Source: an uncultured Campylobacter sp.
GTDB taxonomy: Bacteria > Campylobacterota > Campylobacteria > Campylobacterales > Campylobacteraceae
Direction: 5' to 3'
Assembly (NCBI RefSeq): GCF_938045225.1
Contig: NZ_CALINL010000303.1
Location: 1 to 6,760 of the forward strand
Length of the DNA: 6,760 bases
This document shows positions 1 to 5,412 of the stretch, piece by piece. The position numbers and the translations under genes are program-made. The notes beneath the pieces are model-generated. The model saw only the letters and a list, made by a program, of their open reading frames with translations. It did no database searches and was not told where the DNA came from. Each line of letters opens with the position of its first letter. The stretch's first letter is position 1.

Positions 1-103
1 AATTAAGAGCATTTTGTACAATTTTTGTATATGTAGACTGGAATGAGTTCATGTTGTATTTTTGTAAAATGGTAAATTGATGTATTGATAGCGTGTATGA
101 CAT
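1..103 (-). CDS. Possible N-terminal fragment of a divergent ORF running off the left edge
   Basis: On the minus strand an ATG at 103-101 opens a frame that stays free of stops for 34 codons to the window edge, beginning MSYTLSIHQF. The stretch is only about 25% GC, where stops should be frequent, so the open frame is mildly suggestive. I see no good Shine-Dalgarno sequence before the ATG and recognise no family. Plus-strand frames here are short: one is open from the edge to a TGA at 78-80. In other Campylobacter the gene before frr is usually secG, and nothing here looks like a SecG C-terminus. The alternative is plain AT-rich intergenic DNA. Confidence 0.25.
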   Translation of the reverse strand, partial: MSYTLSIHQFTILQKYNMNSFQSTYTKIVQNALN

Positions 104-112
104 ATTTTAGAT

Positions 113-262
113 ATGCAAAAAACAAAAAAAGTCAAGCTTGAAAACGGACAGATGACGCTTAAATTTAACAAGCCAATCGACCGATATAAAGTCAGAATGA
201 GCCTTAAAGTAAACGGAAAAACGACGACAAAAATTTTAGTAAAGGATATAAATGCTGAATGA
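113..262 (+). CDS. Small basic hypothetical protein overlapping the frr start
   Basis: This is a 49-residue ORF, ATG at 113-115 and TGA at 260-262, overlapping the first 11 bases of frr in another frame. The product starts MQKTKKVKLENGQ, is rich in lysine, has alternating polar and hydrophobic residues suggestive of beta strands, and has no membrane segment or recognised domain. The frr ribosome binding site (AAGGA, 242-246) lies inside it, so translation of the two could be coupled. Against it, there is no clear Shine-Dalgarno sequence before ATG 113 and the frame has a stop just upstream (98-100), so it is not the tail of a longer gene. Its GC is higher than in the preceding 100 bases and closer to coding DNA. 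It may be a real small gene, a remnant, or chance. Confidence 0.4.
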   Translation: MQKTKKVKLENGQMTLKFNKPIDRYKVRMSLKVNGKTTTKILVKDINAE

Positions 263-809
263 AATTTACAAAAAACAAAAAGAGCATAGCGACAAGTGTA
301 TCGAGGGCCTAAAACGCGACTTTAGCACGCTTCGCACAGGCAAGGTAAATATAAGCATAGTCGATAATATTTACGTGGATTATTACGGCAGCCAAACTCC
401 GCTAAACCAAGTAGCCACCGTACTAACGAGCGATGCTAGCACCATCAGCATCACGCCGTGGGAAAAACCGATGCTAAAAACTATCACTGCAGCGATCTCT
501 GCTGCAAACATCGGCGTAAATCCGAACAACGACGGCGAGAGCGTGAAGCTATTTTTCCCTCCGATGACGGTCGAGCAACGCCAAGAAAACGCAAAGCACG
601 CTAAGGCATTTGGCGAAAAAGCCAAAGTCAGCATCAGAAACATCAGAAAAGACGCTAACGACGAGGTAAAAAAGCTAGAAAAAGATAAAGCTATCACCGA
701 AGACGAGAGCAAAAAGGGACAAGACGAAGTCCAAAAGATCACCGACAGCTACACATCAAAGATCGACTCGCTCGTAAAAGAAAAAGAGAGCGAACTTTTA
801 AAAGTTTAA
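252..809 (+). CDS. frr: Ribosome recycling factor (RRF)
   Basis: RRF acts in the cytoplasm with EF-G to split post-termination ribosomes into subunits so they can be reused. The 185-residue product has the usual RRF length. The family signatures are visible: RTGKVNISIVDNIYVDYYG (about residues 28-46, the end of the first long helix and the hinge into the beta domain), the beta-rich domain II with SITPWEK (66-72) and FFPPMT (101-106), then the helical domain I with RNIRKDANDEVKKLEKDK (129-146). The ATG at 252 is preceded by AAGGA at 242-246 with 5 bases between. It overlaps the end of a small ORF, which suggests coupling. The stop at 807-809 is followed 10 bases later by a strong terminator, so frr seems to be the last gene of its transcript. 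secG, the usual upstream neighbour, is not visible. Confidence 0.97.
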   Translation: MLNEIYKKQKEHSDKCIEGLKRDFSTLRTGKVNISIVDNIYVDYYGSQTPLNQVATVLTSDASTISITPWEKPMLKTITAAISAANIGVNPNNDGESVKLFFPPMTVEQRQENAKHAKAFGEKAKVSIRNIRKDANDEVKKLEKDKAITEDESKKGQDEVQKITDSYTSKIDSLVKEKESELLKV

Positions 810-819
810 AATTTGCATA

Positions 820-854
820 CGGCTCGTCAAATTTAACGAGCCGCTTCTTTTATA
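820..854 (+). terminator. Intrinsic terminator of frr
   Basis: A perfect 8-bp stem (CGGCTCGT 820-827 with ACGAGCCG 836-843) closes an 8-base loop CAAATTTA, followed by a T-rich tract CTTCTTTTATA (844-854). It lies 10 bases after the frr stop codon. The loop is itself a copy of the AAATTT word that recurs through this window, and the 14 bases CAAATTTAACGAGC (828-841) recur exactly at 5264-5277. Confidence 0.88.
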
Positions 855-1023
855 AAAACCTTCCGCTATTTCGCATTTAGCATAAATTTTAATCCGCTTT
901 TGCTACACCCAAGAACGCGTTTATCTATTTTGTCCAAATTTTAAATTTATCACGCCATACTCGCTTTTACCAAAATTTATATCCAAATTTAAAATTGCTA
1001 GCCATTTTTGCTCGGCAGAGGTA
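855..1023. other. AT-rich intergenic region between frr and pyrE
   Basis: There is no convincing ORF here. It contains five AAATTT words (884, 936, 943, 973, 985). Together with the frr terminator upstream and the pyrE promoter and leader downstream it makes up the 311-bp frr-pyrE gap. I see no RNA gene. Confidence 0.6.
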
Positions 1024-1029
1024 TATAAT
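1024..1029 (+). promoter_or_regulatory. Candidate -10 box of the pyrE promoter
   Basis: TATAAT at 1024-1029, inside GTATATAATAAC, is a perfect sigma70-type -10 hexamer 92 bases before the pyrE ATG. No -35 hexamer lies at 16-18 bp; TTGCTA (995-1000) is 23 bp away. Campylobacter sigma70 promoters often lack a conserved -35 and rely on AT-rich upstream DNA, as found here. The predicted leader is about 85 bases. Confidence 0.55.
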
Positions 1030-1072
1030 AACGTAAAATCGCAAGCCGCTAAAAGCTCAAAAAATAGTAGCT

Positions 1073-1108
1073 TAAGCGCGCTTAGGGTAAAATTCGCTCA
1101 AATTTTAC
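1073..1108 (+). promoter_or_regulatory. Two adjacent palindromes in the pyrE leader
   Basis: TAAGCGCGCTTA (1073-1084) is a perfect 12-bp palindrome. Two bases later GTAAAATT (1087-1094) and AATTTTAC (1101-1108) form a perfect 8-bp inverted repeat around a 6-base loop CGCTCA. The pyrE Shine-Dalgarno sequence AAAGGA (1109-1114) begins right after it. The first could be a protein-binding dyad. The second could form a weak AT-rich RNA hairpin next to the ribosome binding site. A regulatory role is inferred from position only. Confidence 0.4.
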
Positions 1109-1120
1109 AAAGGAAAAACG

Positions 1121-1732
1121 ATGGATTTAGAGAAAATTTACAAGGATGCGGGCGCGTATTTGCAGGGTCATTTTTTGCTTAGCAGCGGCAACCACTCGCA
1201 GTTTTATCTGCAAAGCGCCAAAGTGCTCGAGGATCCTCAGTTAGCCGGTGCTCTAGCAGACGAGCTGGCCGCCGTCATCGAAAAATCGGGCGTAGAGTTT
1301 GATAGCGTCTGTTCGCCTGCTCTAGGCGGCATTTTGGCGGGCTACGAGCTAGCTCGCGCGGCAAAAAAACGCTTTATCTTTACCGAGCGAGTCGAGCGCA
1401 TGATGAGCCTACGACGCGGCTTTGAGGTAAGGGAGGGCGAGCGATTTATCGTTTGCGAGGACATCATAACCACGGGCGGCTCGGCGCTAGAAGCAGCGCG
1501 CGTGATCGAAAGCCTTGGAGGCAAGGTCGTGGCGTTTGCCGCACTTGCTAATCGCGGCTTTTGCAAGGTCGCAAATTTAGCGGGCAGCGTCGCAAAACCA
1601 AGCGCCAAACTACCCGCCGACAAGCCGTTTTTTGCGCTTGGAAACTTTGAGTTTGAGATTTACGAGCCTGCAAACTGTCCGCTCTGCGCCGACGGAAGTA
1701 AGGCGATAAAGCCCGGCAGCAGAGGCAACTAA
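1121..1732 (+). CDS. pyrE: Orotate phosphoribosyltransferase
   Basis: PyrE transfers the phosphoribosyl group of PRPP to orotate, giving OMP in the fifth step of de novo UMP synthesis, in the cytoplasm as a dimer. The 203-residue product has the type I phosphoribosyltransferase PRPP loop VCEDIITTGGS (111-121) with its paired acidic residues, preceded by the flexible catalytic loop with FTERVERMMSLRRGFEV (87-103). The N-terminal GHFLLSSGNHSQFYLQ (16-31) is the typical orotate-side segment. The C-terminus carries CPLCADGSKAIKPGSR (186-201), the CxxC ending found in the longer PyrE form; metal binding is possible but unproven. The ATG at 1121 has AAAGGA at 1109-1114. Its own promoter is likely at 1024-1029. 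The stop lies in TAAATTT (1730-1736). Confidence 0.96.
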   Translation: MDLEKIYKDAGAYLQGHFLLSSGNHSQFYLQSAKVLEDPQLAGALADELAAVIEKSGVEFDSVCSPALGGILAGYELARAAKKRFIFTERVERMMSLRRGFEVREGERFIVCEDIITTGGSALEAARVIESLGGKVVAFAALANRGFCKVANLAGSVAKPSAKLPADKPFFALGNFEFEIYEPANCPLCADGSKAIKPGSRGN

Positions 1733-1779
1733 ATTTACTAAATTTCGCGGCTTTATTTGATTTAGTCGCGTAAATTTAG
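1729..1779. repeat. Inverted repeat overlapping the pyrE stop codon
   Basis: CTAAATTTAC (1729-1738) and GTAAATTTAG (1770-1779) are perfect 10-base inverted copies. The spacer adds CTAAAT (1738-1743) against ATTTAG (1760-1765), so alternative pairings are possible. The left arm includes the pyrE TAA. No T-run follows the right arm, so this is not a canonical terminator, though it could act as a 3' stabilising hairpin. Confidence 0.45.
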
Positions 1780-2395
1780 ACGGGTTTTGCGGGTCATCAA
1801 ATCGCCGTGCGGTATCTCGGGCGATAAATTTAAAACACGCCACTGGGTTTCGTGTGTTGCGGGCAGAGCGTGCCAAATTTGCATTGCCGTCTTGTGCCTT
1901 TAGCGGTAAGTTGGGCTTAAGTGAATTTACGCCCGCGAAAACGCGTCCTAAAATTTATAAATTTAAAATTCGGCGCGAGATAAACATTGTAAATTTGAAA
2001 CCTGCACTTGATAAATTTTACGGAGCCTGCGATAAATCAAACGTAAGCAGGCTTGATGAAAAATGCGCGAAACGAAAATTCCGTCGCAAACCGGTACGCC
2101 GCCAAAAACAAACAAAGGCGACGGATATCGTAAAGATTGCGCCGAGAAAACGCATAATCGGGCAGCAAATGAAGCGCCGTTTAAGAGCTGAGCAAGACCT
2201 GCTGGATAAGACGGTGCAAGCGGCGGACGCGAGGAAACGAACCGTAAATTTACCGCAACCTAAACGAGAACGCGTAAAAGCAGGTCGTAAATCGCCACGA
2301 CAAAGTAGATGCGCATAAATTTGGGTGCTAGCGAGCAAATTTGGCACTCAAAAACTCAAAACACGCACCCAAAAATAAAAACAAAAGGAGTAAAT
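1780..2395. other. Long gap without a convincing gene
   Basis: About 600 bases separate pyrE from the next gene. A plus-strand frame from GTG 1854 to 2318 would give 154 residues, but the product is extremely rich in Lys and Arg, has no recognisable domain and no good ribosome binding site. A minus-strand frame at 2018-2347 (109 residues) and another minus frame starting MRIYFVVAIYDLL at 2318, interrupted by one TAG after 18 codons, overlap it. Three mutually overlapping open frames suggest a shortage of stop codons rather than genes. A short 6-bp hairpin (ATCGCC 1801-1806 with GGCGAT 1820-1825) and about ten AAATTT words are present. I see no tRNA or rRNA. A decayed gene cannot be excluded. 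Confidence 0.45.
2385..2390 (+). promoter_or_regulatory. Ribosome binding site that sets a TTG start
   Basis: AAGGAG at 2385-2390 is a strong Shine-Dalgarno match 5 bases before TTG 2396-2398. It identifies that TTG, rather than the in-frame ATG at 2309, as the start of the RDD protein. The start codon forms part of TAAATTTG (2391-2398). Confidence 0.75.
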
Positions 2396-2818
2396 TTGGC
2401 AAAACAAAAAGCGCAGCTAGCCACCATCGGCGCGCGAGTAAAGGCCTTTATCACCGATCTTTTTTTGATCGGGATGCCGATATATTACCTTACGACCTAT
2501 GTTTTTTTAGGCGGCAAAGACGACTTTTTACACAACCAAACCGCGATATTCGGGGCAAATCTCGCAGTCGCTCTCATCTGCTGCGCCTTTTTTGCGATCA
2601 AAGCCCAGACGCCCGGCTACCGTTCGCAAAATATCTACCTCATCGACCTACGCAGCGGCCGCAAACTCGGCTTCGCACGTGTTTTACTCCGTTACATCTG
2701 TTTTTTGCTCTCAGGAGTTAGCGTGGTCGGACTTTGCCTCTGCTTTTTTCGCAAGGACGCGCTAAATTTACACGATCTGCTCACGCATTCGGCCGCCGTC
2801 TGCAAAAAAGCAGAGTAA
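2396..2818 (+). CDS. RDD-family integral membrane protein
   Basis: This is a 140-residue inner-membrane protein of the RDD family, whose general function is poorly known; some distant members have been linked to ion transport. Family features are visible from the chosen start: RVKAFITDLFLIG (14-26) with the Arg and Asp of the first helix, PGYRSQNIYLIDLRSGRKLGFARVLLRY (73-100), which matches the usual loop and Arg-rich helix start, and the closing LHDLLTHSAAV (125-135). Three hydrophobic segments lie at about 19-39, 49-68 and 100-118. The ATG at 2309 would add 29 polar residues unlike the family, and the TTG has the better ribosome binding site. A similar small membrane protein follows pyrE in other Campylobacter, as far as I recall. 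The stop lies in TAAATTT (2816-2822). Confidence 0.85.
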   Translation: MAKQKAQLATIGARVKAFITDLFLIGMPIYYLTTYVFLGGKDDFLHNQTAIFGANLAVALICCAFFAIKAQTPGYRSQNIYLIDLRSGRKLGFARVLLRYICFLLSGVSVVGLCLCFFRKDALNLHDLLTHSAAVCKKAE

Positions 2819-3045
2819 ATTTAGCTCGCCTTTTGGCAAATTTGAGCCCAAAATTGACGACAATTATTTCGGTGCGACCCGCCCTGCTCCGCTAAAGCTC
2901 AAATTTGATCTAGCACTTTCGTGGTGCGGGTTTTGCAGACTAGCTTCGCATCCCGTCCCCGCGGCAAATTTAACCCGCTCCCCGCCTTGTCAAATTTAAA
3001 TCTTTAAACCAAATTTCGTTACAATCGCCCCCGACAAGGAAAAAT
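2819..3045. other. Intergenic region with candidate promoter
   Basis: No ORF is supported. It contains five AAATTT words starting at 2838-3011, besides the one overlapping the stop codon at 2817. TACAAT at 3020-3025 is a plausible -10 box for the ATPase gene, 20 bases before its ATG, with no clear -35. ACCCGC (2877-2882) can pair with GCGGGT (2926-2931), which runs into TTTT, but the loop is long, so a terminator is doubtful. Confidence 0.4.
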
Positions 3046-4590
3046 ATGCAAAAAATAATGGGATTTACGAGAACGCGGGAAAACGCGGAGAAAAAAGGCG
3101 CGCTGATACCTAGCGACTTCACGCACGCAGCCATCATCGGGGAAACGGGCAGCGGCAAGACGACGGCGATGATATATCCGAATTTGCTTGACCGCATGCA
3201 AAACGGCTACGCGGTGTTTGCAGTGGATTATAAAGGCGGCGAGAGCGCCAAGATCAAGGCTCTAGCACGCAGAGCAGGCCGCCTAAAAGACGTCGTGAGC
3301 GTGGGCGCGAGGCTGGACGCGCCGATAAATCTCATCGCCTCGATGAAGCCGCGAGACTTCAAAAACTGCGTAAAAAAACCGATGGAATCAAGGGAGAAGT
3401 TTTGGGAGGAGTTTGGCTCGAGCATCGCGACGGAGTTTTTTAAGGTTTTAAAGGCGCTTAAAATTTTCGCTAAAAAAATCACTCCGCTAAACGACTGCTA
3501 CACGGATGCGTTCTACGCCGACGTACGCACGCTCGCGCGGGACTTTACCTTCGACGTCGCTACGATACTGCGCCTCTCGCAAGACCTAGAAAAAATGCTC
3601 GAGTTTAAAGACGCGCTGAGCCTCATCTGCGACAATCTCGACTCCTCGACGCTAAATTTCACCCGTGAAACGATAATGATAAACCGCGCATTTTTGGCCA
3701 CCGCGGACGAGTTTTTGGACGCGACGAGCCGCTACAAGGACATCGGCGACGAGCGCACGAGAGATGATTTTCGCAACTACTCGATGATGATGTCGCCCTT
3801 TCTTGGCCTCATGAACGACGACTCGCTAAACGGCGACGGCGAGGGCACTGCGGGCGACGCGAGTATCGCAGGGCTGCTAAATAGCGGCAAGATCGTGATA
3901 TTTAACGCCGCTAGCTGCGACAAAAGCGCGCTGAGCTTCCTGCTAAACAGCTTCCTGCCAGAGCTTTTAAAGCGCGTAACGATGAAGCAAAAGACGCCTA
4001 TTAGCCTATTTCTCGACGAGTCGGCAAAGCTGCTGAGCGAAAATACCGAGCTAAACGAAGAGATCCTACGCGAGTGCGAGGTGGAGCTGGTGCTGGCGTT
4101 TCAAAACGAGTTTTTACTCAAGCGCGCGATCGGCGGCACGGCGTACGAGGCGCTGATGGGCAACCTCACCAACCGCTACTTCATGCGCAACAAAGACGTC
4201 GTGAGGCTGGGCGGCAGCGAGGTGGACTGCTCTACGCTGGAGAAATTCGAGTGCGTGCTAGAGGGCGACAAGATCGCGCTAGAGCCTATTTTCATAGACG
4301 AAGCGGAGTGTCTGCAAGCGCAGCTGGAGTTTGAGCGCGAAAACCGCCTGCACGAGCGACTGCTGGGCAAAATCTACGAAAACCGCGTGATAGAGTTTGA
4401 CGAGGAGATCGTCGACGACGGCAAAATCTGGGTGCGCGACGTGGATACGGGCGAGCGCGAGTGCGTATTTTTCAGCGATGAGGTGCTGGATATCCGCCCG
4501 CAAGATATCTATAAACGCCCGCCAAACACCGGCGGCTACAACATCTCGCTAGAAGACGGCACGGACGACGCGCAGATAAGCTTTAGGTAA
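3046..4590 (+). CDS. Soluble VirD4/TraG/HerA-like P-loop ATPase (orphan coupling-protein homologue)
   Basis: The 514-residue product looks like the nucleotide-binding core of a type IV coupling protein or a related DNA-pumping ATPase. Visible motifs in order: Walker A GETGSGKTT (32-40, Lys38); AVFAVDYKGGES (56-67), matching the 'hhDxKGg/e' segment after the Walker A helix in VirD4/TraD/TraG; a mostly helical insert (about 115-280) where these proteins carry their all-alpha domain; Walker B ISLFLDESAKLL (319-330, Asp324-Glu325); and VLAFQNEFLLKRAIG (349-363), with the Gln of the motif following Walker B. No N-terminal transmembrane segment is present, unlike membrane-bound VirD4 proteins. The ATG at 3046 has AAGGA at 3036-3040. 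GC is about 55%. No relaxase, mating-pore or nuclease gene lies nearby. DNA translocation is inferred from the family; the biological role is unknown. The stop lies in TAAATTT (4588-4594). Confidence 0.8.
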   Translation: MQKIMGFTRTRENAEKKGALIPSDFTHAAIIGETGSGKTTAMIYPNLLDRMQNGYAVFAVDYKGGESAKIKALARRAGRLKDVVSVGARLDAPINLIASMKPRDFKNCVKKPMESREKFWEEFGSSIATEFFKVLKALKIFAKKITPLNDCYTDAFYADVRTLARDFTFDVATILRLSQDLEKMLEFKDALSLICDNLDSSTLNFTRETIMINRAFLATADEFLDATSRYKDIGDERTRDDFRNYSMMMSPFLGLMNDDSLNGDGEGTAGDASIAGLLNSGKIVIFNAASCDKSALSFLLNSFLPELLKRVTMKQKTPISLFLDESAKLLSENTELNEEILRECEVELVLAFQNEFLLKRAIGGTAYEALMGNLTNRYFMRNKDVVRLGGSEVDCSTLEKFECVLEGDKIALEPIFIDEAECLQAQLEFERENRLHERLLGKIYENRVIEFDEEIVDDGKIWVRDVDTGERECVFFSDEVLDIRPQDIYKRPPNTGGYNISLEDGTDDAQISFR

Positions 4591-4747
4591 ATTTGACGGC
4601 GACTAAGCGGGAGTGCGGGTTAAATTTGACCGCAAATTTGAAAGTCGGCGTAAATTTAAACGGCGGCGCAACTTGACGATTTTAACCGCTCGCCGTTTGC
4701 ATAAAACTAGGCTGGATGAATTTAAAATTTGACTTTAGGCGGAGGAT
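4591..4747. other. Intergenic region with inverted repeat
   Basis: This 157-base gap carries AAATTT words starting at 4622, 4634, 4652 and 4725, besides the one at the upstream stop codon. AAACGGCG (4658-4665) and CGCCGTTT (4691-4698) are perfect inverted 8-mers with a 25-base spacer. No T-run follows. It could be a weak transcription end or a protein site. I see no clear promoter for the next gene. Confidence 0.35.
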
Positions 4748-5218
4748 ATGAACGAAAATCCAGGCAAAGAAAATAAAGGGTCGGAGCTACTTTACAGACT
4801 AGACAAGCGAAATCCGCTCATGGTAATGTTTGATTTTATCAAGTATAGCTTTTTCCTGCTCGTGCCCGCCTTACCTACCGCGATATATTATAGAGGCTGG
4901 ATGCAGGCGCTGGGCATTCTGGGTTCTTTGTTTTTGGGTAGGCTTTTGTACAAGCTTATATTTTTTAACTACATTGAAATTTATAGGTACAGGATCGTCA
5001 TAAACAGATATATTTTCGGAGATACGGTTATAAAAAGCGAGGATTTGGCTTTTTGCCGTACATATTATTTTCCATTTACCCCCACCCAAGTTTTTATAGT
5101 GAAAAAAAGAAAACATTTATTCTATAGAGTTTCTTCGGTGGAAAGTTTAACGCAAGATCAAGCCGACAAGCTAAGTAGCCAAATAGCTCGTATAATGCCG
5201 TGGGATGCAATCGATTAA
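4748..5218 (+). CDS. Hypothetical two-helix membrane protein with a possible PH-like cytoplasmic part
   Basis: I do not recognise this 156-residue protein. A polar N-terminus (1-26) is followed by two hydrophobic segments at about 28-48 (FFLLVPALPTAIYY) and 53-75 (ALGILGSLFLGRLLYKLIFF). The rest (76-156) is polar with a strand-rich pattern, including IEIYRYRIVINRYIFGDTVI and FIVKKRKHLFYRV, and ends in a helix. This layout resembles small bacterial membrane proteins with a PH-like domain, but that is only a shape-based guess. ATG 4748 is preceded by GGAGG ending only 2 bases away, with AGGCGG a little further back, an unusually tight site. GC is about 38% by hand count, against about 55% in the ATPase gene, which suggests different origin or weak conservation. 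It could be cotranscribed with the ATPase (157-base gap). Its stop is not in the AAATTT context. Confidence 0.75.
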   Translation: MNENPGKENKGSELLYRLDKRNPLMVMFDFIKYSFFLLVPALPTAIYYRGWMQALGILGSLFLGRLLYKLIFFNYIEIYRYRIVINRYIFGDTVIKSEDLAFCRTYYFPFTPTQVFIVKKRKHLFYRVSSVESLTQDQADKLSSQIARIMPWDAID

Positions 5219-5412
5219 TAGCAATCAGTATAAACAGTCAAATTTGTCGCCATTATCCGCATCCAAATTTAACGAGCAAGCCAGACAAAAACCCGCTCAT
5301 CGGCAGTCAAATTTAACAAAACCGCCCGTAAATTTATCTCTCCTCGCTTCGGATCAAATTTAACCGCCAAACCAAACCCTAAATTTAAAGCGTAAATCTA
5401 AAATTTAGATTT
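5219..5412. repeat. Convergent intergenic region with regularly spaced AAATTT words
   Basis: The two converging genes leave 194 bases that contain seven AAATTT words, starting at 5240, 5265, 5309, 5330, 5356, 5381 and 5401. The spacings are 25, 44, 21, 26, 25 and 20 bases. Several share the longer form TCAAATTTAAC or CCAAATTTAAC. No ORF or RNA gene is evident. Confidence 0.6.
5394..5412. repeat. AT-only inverted repeat next to the stop of the minus-strand gene
   Basis: AAATCTAAA (5394-5402) and TTTAGATTT (5404-5412) are perfect 9-base inverted copies about a single base. On the plus strand the right arm runs into TTA, giving five Ts in a row (5410-5414), so it could be a weak terminator for the plus-strand membrane gene. 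On the minus strand it directly follows the stop codon of the frameshifted gene, without a T-run. The stem is AT-rich and probably weak. Confidence 0.35.

Noticed and set aside
383..742. Minus-strand open frame within frr
   Set aside because: It is antisense to a clear RRF gene, with a Ser- and Phe-rich translation typical of a shadow frame.
1733..2395. tRNA or riboswitch in the long gap
   Set aside because: I found no cloverleaf, T-loop signature or known riboswitch core, only short AT-rich inverted repeats.
2341..2721. Plus-strand open frame of 126 residues
   Set aside because: It overlaps the RDD gene in another frame, is Arg-rich, and has no domain; the RDD frame has motifs and a good ribosome binding site.
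4074..4334. Plus-strand open frame inside the ATPase gene
   Set aside because: It is a low-complexity, Arg- and Gly-rich shadow in another frame of a gene with P-loop ATPase motifs.
3046..4590. Conjugative element or type IV secretion island
   Set aside because: Only the coupling-protein-like ATPase is present; no relaxase, VirB-like gene, integrase, attachment site or terminal repeat is visible.
5240..5406. Regularly spaced repeats considered as a CRISPR array
   Set aside because: The common unit is only 6-11 bases, spacing varies from 20 to 44, and no cas gene is present.
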